A DNA stretch of 64,000 bases. Origin: Rhizocola hellebori (GTDB lineage: Bacteria; Actinomycetota; Actinomycetes; Mycobacteriales; Micromonosporaceae). The first letter of the stretch is position 1. Each line of letters starts with the position of its first letter. Positions 48,137-57,100 of the stretch are shown here, piece after piece. The stretch is from the NCBI RefSeq assembly GCF_016862955.1, contig NZ_BONY01000042.1:20724-84723 (forward strand). Direction: 5' to 3'. The translations under genes were made by a program, and so were the position numbers. The notes under the pieces are model-generated. The model searched no databases. It worked only from the letters and a program-made list of their open reading frames with translations, and was not told where the DNA came from.

Positions 48137-51100
48137 GTCAGTTTCTCCCAGAGTTTGTAGGCGTCGTTCCAGGAGTAGAAGTCTACTTTGTCCATCAATT
48201 TGGCATCACCGATGAGGATCAGCTCGATCTGCGTATGCGACAGCTTGGACTTGTCGTTTACGAGGAAGGTGTAATCGAACAGATCGTTGACTTTCGCATC
48301 GGGGAACTGGTCCTTTGCCGCCTTCAACGCCAGCCTCGCTTGTTTCAGAGCCTCGGCCGGCCCGCTGCCTGATCCCTTGATGTACTCGAGCATGAAGGAG
48401 ATCTTGGTCTTGCCGGTGGCCAGGCCCGCGATCGCCTCTTTGACCTGCTCTCGCCAGTTCTCGGCCAGCAGCAGATGCTCTGCGTCCATGTCGAAGGCGA
48501 ACGCCGACACGGTGATACGGTGGTTGAGGGGTTTTTCGAAGTTGCGGCCGAAGGCCAGGTGCCGCGGGCAGTTGTGCACCAGGACCGCGGAGTCACCGGC
48601 CACCACGTAGTAGGTGTGGATCCCCTTCACCGTGAGGTCGTACATCTCCGCTTCGCCGGTCGTCGTCTTCACCGACACGACCGAGCCTTCGCTGAGCGTC
48701 GTGCCCGGCTGGAGCCGGCCGGCCTTGGTCCAGGTCTGCTTGTCCACGTTCCAGACCGCATGCGTGCTCGTGGTCTTGAGCACGGAAACCTTGCCTGTCT
48801 TGGCATCCTTCACCCGGACCTCGGTGAGGTCGCGGTCCACGTTGCGGTGCAGCTTGACCACTGGCCGGGTGGTCGTCTCCCCGGTCGACGGATCGGTGAC
48901 CACCACCAGGTCGCCCTCTTTGACCTCGCTGATCGCCTTGAGCGCGCCGCCGGCCATCACCACGGCCGTGCCCGGATCGAAGCTGTGACCACAGGTGGCC
49001 ACCTGGCGGAACATGCCGCGCACCTTCGAAACCATGTTGGACAAACCGTTGCGGGCGCTGGCCGCCGCGCTGCCCACCCGGGCACGCACCGCGTTGGCCA
49101 ACCGCGATCCCGCTCCACGCAACGCTTGCAGGCCGACGGTGGCCTTGCCCGCGATGCCCTTGACCAGCGAGCCGACGATCTTCGACCCGCCCAGGCCCCG
49201 GAACATCGCGCCGAACGCTTTACCGGTCAGCGGACCGCCGATCAGCCCGGTCAGCCCGCCCAAGAGCACATCACCGGCCAGTTCGGCGCCGGTCTTGCCC
49301 TGCATCACGCCGGTGACGAAGGACCCAGCCATGCTGGCGACCACCCCGCAGGCGACGGCCCCGACCCCGGTCCAGCCGATGGCGATGCCACAACCGACAC
49401 CGACCACGACGCTGACCACGAAACCGGCGATGTCTGCCTTGTGTTCCTTGACCCAGTTCTCCACCGCCGTATAGGCATCGGCGAAGACGCGCGCCGTCTC
49501 CTCGGCGAACCGGCCGACATTCTCGATCATGCGTTTGGCGGCGCTGGTCGCGGCATCGTAGGCCCGCTGTGCTTTGTCCGCCGCGGCTTGCGCCAGCTGC
49601 CTGGCCGCCTCCGCGGCCCGCTCAGCCTGCTCGCGTGCCCATTGGGCCGCCCGCTCGGCCTGCTCGACCATCCACGATTGGAAGCGGGCAAGACCGTCGA
49701 TGAGCCGGTCACGCAGGTCGATCATCGCGCCGACGAGTTCCGAGGCGTAGCGGCGCACAATGTCCACCAACATGTTGGCGGCGCTGATCGCCGAGTGGAA
49801 CATGTTGAGCATCCAGTCGTTGCCGTCGCCCGCGTGGCCGGTCGGGTCGGTCACCGTCAGCGGGTTCCCGTCGCCGTACTGGTAGCGGTTGCCCCGGACG
49901 CTGTTCGGCGTCGATTCGAGGCTGACGGTGTCGCGGGAGCCGAACTGCCCGGCGCTCGGCCGGTACCAGCGGCTGTGCATGTTGACCTGGCCGGTGGCCG
50001 GATCGGTCCATCCCGACTGATAGCCAAGCGCACCAACGGTTCCGGTCTCCTGGATCACCTGGCCCAGCGGGTCGTAGGAACGCGACGCGGAAAGCGTGGA
50101 ACCGGTCGAGGTGAACAGGCCCACCACGTCTTGGTGCAGGTCGGTCCAGGCGTAGACGCCGGCGCCGCCCGACTTGACGCCGATCAGCTCCCCGTTCGGC
50201 CCGCGGCTGTAGCTGCGGGTGCCGTCGGAGGCCAGCTGGTTGGTGATGCCGGAGTAGGACAGCGCCGCACCCGTCCCGGTGGTCAGCAGCCTGCCCAGCC
50301 CGTCGTAGGTGTAGGTCTGGGTGCCCTGGGAGATTTGCTGTCCGTAGGCGTCGAAGGTGGACGGTGTGGTGACGGTGCCGACCGTGCTCCCCGACAGCGT
50401 GCCTCGCGGCGTGTAGCTGTAGGAGGTCTGCCCATCGCCGGTGAGCTGATTGCGCTCGTTGTAGGTCAGGACCCGGGAACCTATCTGGGTCCGGTTTCCG
50501 GACTTGTCGTAGCCGTAGGACGTGATGGTGGAACCGTTGTCCCATGACGTGAGCCGGTTGGCGAAGTCGTAGGTATAGACGTTGTTCGCCGACCCGGCGA
50601 AGCCGGTGGTGGACTTGGCACTCAGGTTGCCGTTGGGGTCGAAGTCATAGGCGATCTTCGCGATCGTCTGCCCCGCCGAGTTCTGGAGGTCATCGACGTC
50701 GGGCAGATGCCGTTCGTCGTAGGTGAGTATTCGCTTGTTGCCGGTGGCCGAATAGGTGATCGAGTTCACCTGGGACAGCGAGTTGTAGCCGTAGGTGGAA
50801 AGGTTTCCGGTGGACGCGTCGGTCACCGTGGCGAGGCGGCCCACGCTGTCATGGGTGTAGGTGCTCGTCCCGGACGCATCGGTGCGCGACAGCACCTGCC
50901 CGTCATCGGAGTAGGTGAAGCTCGACGTTCCCCCCGCACCCGAGGCCGAGGTGAGCAGGCCTCTGTCGTTGTAGGACAGCGAGGTGGTGTTGCCACCCGC
51001 GGTCACCGTGCGCAGCCGGCCTTTCAGGTCGTACCCGTAGGAGCGGTTGGCGGTGGACGCGTCCGCGCCCGCGCCGGTCTGCCCGATCAGGCGGTCGGCG

Positions 51101-54100
51101 TTGTCGTAGGTGTTGGTGATGCTCACACCGCCCGGCGCCGAGCGGGTGGTGACCCGGCCGGCCGCGTCGTAGCCGGTGGTGAAGGTCGCGCCACCGGGCT
51201 CCACCTCCGACTCCACCTCGCTCCACGCGTTGTAGGTGGTGATGAAGCGATTGAGCCTGCCGTCGGTGAACCTGGTCCGGGCACCAACCGCGTCGTAGCC
51301 GTAGGTGGTGACGATGTTCTCCGTCGGGGAGGTCGGCTCCACCAATCGGGTTACCTGCCCATTGGCGTTGTACTCAAACGATTTCGTGTGCTGACGCGCA
51401 TCGGTCGCGGTGAGCATCCGGCCGTCGCCGTCGAAGGTCGACGACACCTGGGCCAGCACCGCCCCGGCCGCGTTGAGCTGCTGACGCAGGTTCGGATTGC
51501 CTGCGGCGTCGTAGCCGGCCCGCTGCTTGGTCCCGTCGGGCAGCCGCACCTCCACCGGCCGGCCCACGAAATCGTAGGTGGTGATGCTGGCGTTGCCCGC
51601 ACCATCGGTCACCTTGGTCTGCTCGCCGACCGCGTTGTAGTCGAACGTGGTCGAAGCGCGCCCGGGTGGCGTGGTCGAGGCCAGCCATCCCCCTGGGTGG
51701 TAGGCGAAGGATGTGGTGAACGCCGCCGCGGGCGTGCGCTCGAACAACGTCGTGGTGAGCACTCTGCCCATGAAGTCGTAGGTGGCTTCGCGGCGGGCGC
51801 CCTCGGGATCGATGCCCGACAGCGGGTCCCCGTTGAGGTTGTAGGCGAACCTGGTGACCCCGGTGTCCGCGGCCGTCATCCGGGCCACCCGGCCCAGCTG
51901 GTCGTAAACCTTGGCGGTGATGTGGCCGAGCGGGTCCTCGGTCTCCAGGATCTGGCCGGCGTTGTCGTAACGGATCTGGTGAACCGCAACGATGGGCTGG
52001 GTGCCACCCGGCGGCGTGTACGGGGGCAGCGTCACCGAGGACACCTCACCGGCCGGGTTGCGGGCGGTGACGGTCACCCGGCCCTTGGCGTCGCGCCGCT
52101 CCACCTCATCACCGAACGTGTCGTAGCCGACGGTGGTCACCGGCAACAGCTGAACCGGGGCGCCGCCGCCCTCCTCGACCTCCGTCGACGGATCGATCTG
52201 GACGGCCAGGCTTCCGGCCTCGTCGTATTCGAAGTGCGTCACGTGTCCGGCGGAGTCGGTGACCGAGGTCTGCAGACCGCGCTGGTCCATCGTCCAGGAC
52301 ATGGCCATCGCCGAGCCGCGCACCGACTGCGTGCGTTGCCTGCCCGCGGTGTCATAGGTGGCGTCGATGAACTGCTCGGTGCCGCTTGAGTCGGTGACCC
52401 GAGTCGCCAGGACGGTGTCGTCGGGGGCGAAGGTGTAGCTGATGGTCCGGTTCACCCCGGTCGGGTCGAGGGTGAGCGACTGCTGCCGCGAGGCCGCATC
52501 CACCGCGATGCTCGTCGTCGTGACCCCGTTGTTGGTGGTCTTGGCGACGAGGTTGCCGGCCGGGTCGTAGCTGCTGGACTCCACCACGAAAACCGCACCG
52601 CTGCTCGGGTCCTTGCGGCTGACCGTCGCCGGAAGGTTGTTGTCCCAATAGGTGTAGAGGGTCTGCCAGCCCATGGCGTCGGTGACCGAGGCGAGCCGGC
52701 CCGCCTTGTCGTAGGAGCGCGACTGCAGCAACAGGTCCTGCGCCGGCACCGGGTTGTTCGGGTCGCCTGTCCAGTTCTTCATGGTGACCGTGAGCAGTTG
52801 CGCTGTCGGATCGTAGGTGTAGGCCATGGTGACCCCGTTCGGGTCAACCTCGGTGACCTTGTTGCCATACGTGTCGTAGGTGAACGTCCTCGACTTGCCG
52901 CGGGTGTCGGTGATGCTGGTGAGCTGACCGCGGGTGTTGTAGCCGTTAAGGATGGTGCGCGCGGCGTCGCCGCCGGTGGTGTCGGCCACCGTCTGCGAGG
53001 TGACATGGCCGTCGAAGTCATATTCCAGAGTCGCCACCGCGGTGTGGACCGCGCCGGTCACCCGGTTGGTGACCGCGGGGTTGGACTGCTGGGTGAGCCG
53101 GCCCGCCTTGTCGTAGTCGAGCAGGGTCACCAGCCCGCCCGGGTAGCTGTCGGAAATCGCGGTCATCGTTTTGACCCGGCCCAGCGGGTCGTAGGTGTAC
53201 CGCGTTTCCAGGCCCGCCTTGTCCACCGTCGTGGCCACATCACCATTGGGGTGGTAAGAGATGGTCTCCACCGCGCCACCGGGATAGCTGATGCGCCAGG
53301 GCAGACCCGCGGGCACCCCGGTCGTGCCGTCGGTGTAGTCGGTGGTGGTGACCCGCGACAGCGGATCGGTCACCGCTGTTCTGTTGCCTCGGGTGTCATA
53401 GGTCAGCGTGGTCTTGTAACGGTCGTCCGCCGCCGAGCTGGACCGGCCGTCTCGCATTGTCAACGGCATGTCGTTGCGCGGATCGGGGCTGAGCACCTTC
53501 GAGGTCGCGTCCGGGAAATACGTGGTGTAGATGGTGGAACACTTCTCCTCCGACCGATCCTGGCACGTGGTGCGGGCTATGACGTTGCCCCGCACGTCGT
53601 GGTCTTCGACCACCAGGTTGCCGTTCGGGTCGAGGGTCGAGCGCAGGAAACCGGCGGTGTCGTAACCGAAACGGGTCCGGCCGCCACGCGCGTCGATCTG
53701 CTCGATCTCCCGCCCGCCGGCCGCCATGTCGTACACATGAGTGATGATCTTGTTGGTGGGATCGGTGACCTTCACCGTCTTCATCCGGAAGCCCGGGTTG
53801 AGGCCGGTGTCGTCGCCGCTGGATTGGTAGACCCGGCGGAAAAGGAGGTCGCCCTTCTCATCGCCGTCGATGTCACCCGGGGCGAACACCATCTCCTTGT
53901 CGAGGAAGTCCTGCACGACGCGCACCGGCGAACCGGTGAGGCCACCGGCCCCGTCTCCCTTGATGTAGTAGACATAACCGGTGCCGCTGTTGCGGTACAG
54001 CACGTCGGGCAGCCCGTCGCCGTCGAAGTCGCCCCGCGAATGGATGGGGGTGCGCCCGCCCCAGCCGGTCTGCAGCTGGATCGCGGTGCCCGTCTTCCAT

Positions 54101-57100
54101 CCCCCTGTTCCGTTGCCCTGCAGCAGATACAGCTTGTTGTCGCTGTATTGCCGGTAGAGCACATCGGCCTTGCCGTCGCCGTCGAAGTCACCGGGCGAGA
54201 AGATGTCCCGGTTGGACCAGTTGGCGCTGCTGATCTCCACGAAGTTCATGTAGTTCTGGCCGATGCCCGTGGAACGCGAGAGATAGAGCTTGTTGTTGCC
54301 GGCATCGCGGAAGATGACGTCGCTGGTGCCGTCGCCGTTGAAGTCGCCGGGCGAGAAGACGTTCTGCTTGGTGTTCCAGCCGGGGGCGAGCAGGGTCCAG
54401 TCCGAGTACCCGCCGCCCGAGTCGTCGCTCTGGTACATGTACAGGTAGCCGTCGGTCTCGATGGTGAAATAGTCGTTGGTGCCGTTGTTGAAGATGTCCC
54501 CGGCCGGGAACATGGTGAGCACGTCGGAGTGCGCGGCGTCCAGCCCCTTGGCCGAGCCGGTCTCCAGCGCGCCGGTGCCGGTGCCCTTGTACCAGCCGGA
54601 GCCGCGCACCATCGGCGTGGAGTTGGCCTTGAATTGCGCCTTCACGTCCGCATCGGTCAACGCGCTCTTGAAGTAGGCGAACTCGGCGATCTGCCCGTTG
54701 AAGTAGCCGGTGTTGCCGAAGGTCGACGGTGAACCCGTCCAGGCCCCCGCGCCGACGTAGGCGAAGCTGCCACCGTGCGCGGAGGTGGCGCCATTAAGCG
54801 TGCCCACCTTGGCCCCGTCAAGGTAGAGCGACTGCGCGGTGCCGCTGGACGAGAGCACCGCGTGGTGCCACAGGCCGTCGTTGACCTTGCTGGTGCTGGT
54901 GATGGGCGCGATCGCACCCGACCAGAAACGCCCGCGCAGTTTGCCGTCGATGCCCACGTAGAGCGCGGGCGTGAAATTCCCGGTCGGGGCGCCGCCCACG
55001 GCAGTGTCCTGATAGGAGTAGAGCACGCCTCCGGTCGCCGCCATGCCCGGCACCTTGAACCACAGGCTGACCGAGGTGGGCCCGGTGCTCGGGATGTCCT
55101 TGGTGGACAGCCGCAGATAGGAGGAGTTGCCGTTGAACGCCGCCACCGTGGTGTCCGGGAACAGCGCGCCCTTGATGCCCAGACTCACCGAGCTGTAGGT
55201 CGATTCGCTGGCATTCACCTCGTTGACCGCGGTCGTCACCCCGGTTTCGGCCATCCGGTAGTAGTCGAACGGATCGGAGGCGAGCACCGTCGAGACATAG
55301 GACTGACTGGAGGGCGAAACCGTTGGCTTGCCCAGCTTCCACACCCCGCCGTGCGCGTCGGTCACCTGCGAGACGCTGCCGCTGGTGAGGTCGTAGGAGA
55401 TGCTCGCGTTCACCGCACCCGATGGTTGAGTGATCTTGTTGAGCAGCTTGGTCGCCTGGTTGGAGCTGAACAGCTGCGCCACCGACTCCCCGCTCAGCGG
55501 CTGGTCGAAGTAGGCAAGGTCGGCGATGTTGCCGGTGAACCAGCTGCCCTTACCCAGGTCGCTGCCGTCGGCCGGCGCGTAAGGCTGGTTCGGCCAGCCG
55601 CCGCCCAGGACGCCCGCGCCGACATAGGTGCGGCCCAGATGCGCGTCTTCGATGGTGCCGCTCTTCTGTGCCCGCGAAACCCCATCGAGATAGAGCGTCT
55701 GGGTCGACCCCGCCCCGCTGAGCACCACGTGATGCCACTGCCCGTCGGCGACATTGACGGTGGTGCGCATGGGATTGTGCACCGAAGGTGTGAACAGCCG
55801 GGTCATGAAGTCTGACGTGTAGAAGCTGCAGGTGCCCATCACCAGAGGCTGATCGATCTCCCAGACCTCGTAGGCTTTCGGCCCCCAGCACAGCTGGGAC
55901 TGCACGTGCTCAATCTCGCCGTCGGGCTTCACCACCCACTTCTGGTCCTGGCCGGTGTCGCAGGCCGACAGCGTGAGCCTGACTCCCAGCGGATTGCCGC
56001 CGGCCGCCACGGCCGGCTCCACGCATTTGGTGACGCCCGCCTTGGTGACGGTCAGCCTTTCCTGCGCGTCCAGGGACCACTGCTGCGTCTCGCCGCCGAC
56101 ACACGAACCCAGCTCCAGCCCGGCGCCGTCGACCGGCTGGTCGCCGATGACGTCGACGCACTTGTGCGGTCCGTGCGCGGTCAGCTTGCCCAGCGGGCCG
56201 GGACCGTAGCGGGTGGGGAAGCCACCGGTCAGGGTCCCGTCAGATCCCACATACAGCTGGGGGAAGTAGCCGGTGCCGATCTCGTCGGGACCGGTGTAGA
56301 TGTTGGTGCGGGTCTGTCCTAAAAGGATCGCGCCCGGGGTCGAGGTCTTGAACCACATCGACATTGACCGCTGGCCGCCCGGCGCGAAGGTGGTGCCGAA
56401 CTCGATGCGGGAGCTGGAACCGTCGAACGCGGCCGAGGTGGCGGTGGATCCCACCAGCGGACCCGGCTGGCCGAACGTCACACCCGTGTACCTGCCGTAG
56501 CCGGAGACCACGTTCTCGATCACCGAGTTGTAGGCCTTGTCGCCGCTGGTCTCGTTGAGCCGCCAGTAGGTGCGCGGCCCCAGATTCTGCACTGTGCTTG
56601 GATACTGCGGCCCGCTGACATAGGTATAGACGGTGCACTTGGTTGTCGAGGTGGGCGGGCAGACCTTGGTCAGCCTGTCGCCGGTGTAGGTGTAGGTCCA
56701 CACCGACTCCGAGGTCGCGTCACCGGCCACCAGCGCGTCGGTGCGCACCGTGTCGACGTGTGCCGCCGTGGCGCCACTTGGCGTCACCCAGGTCAACCGC
56801 AGCTTCCGGCCCGAGGCGGAGGTCAGCGAGCTCACCCTGCCCGACGTGTACTGCAGCGTCATCTGCCGGCCCTGCGCGTCGGTCACCCGGGTCAGACCGA
56901 GCCGGCCCGCCACCGCCGACGGCTCGGTGAACCGATAGCCGGTGCCCTCCTTGTCGATGAGCTCGTAGCCGCCCCCCACGATCTCGGTCAGGGTGGCGAA
57001 GCGCCCCGGCGGCGGGGTGTACACGCCATCGGCGTTGCGGCCGAACGTCACCTCCTGGCCATTGGGGTAGGTGATGGTCACGGTCTGCACCTGGTTCGAC

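Noticed and set aside
49800..53700. Periodic repeats resembling a CRISPR array or satellite
   Set aside because: They are the YD-repeat codons of the RHS protein, variable in sequence and in one frame, without conserved direct repeats and spacers.
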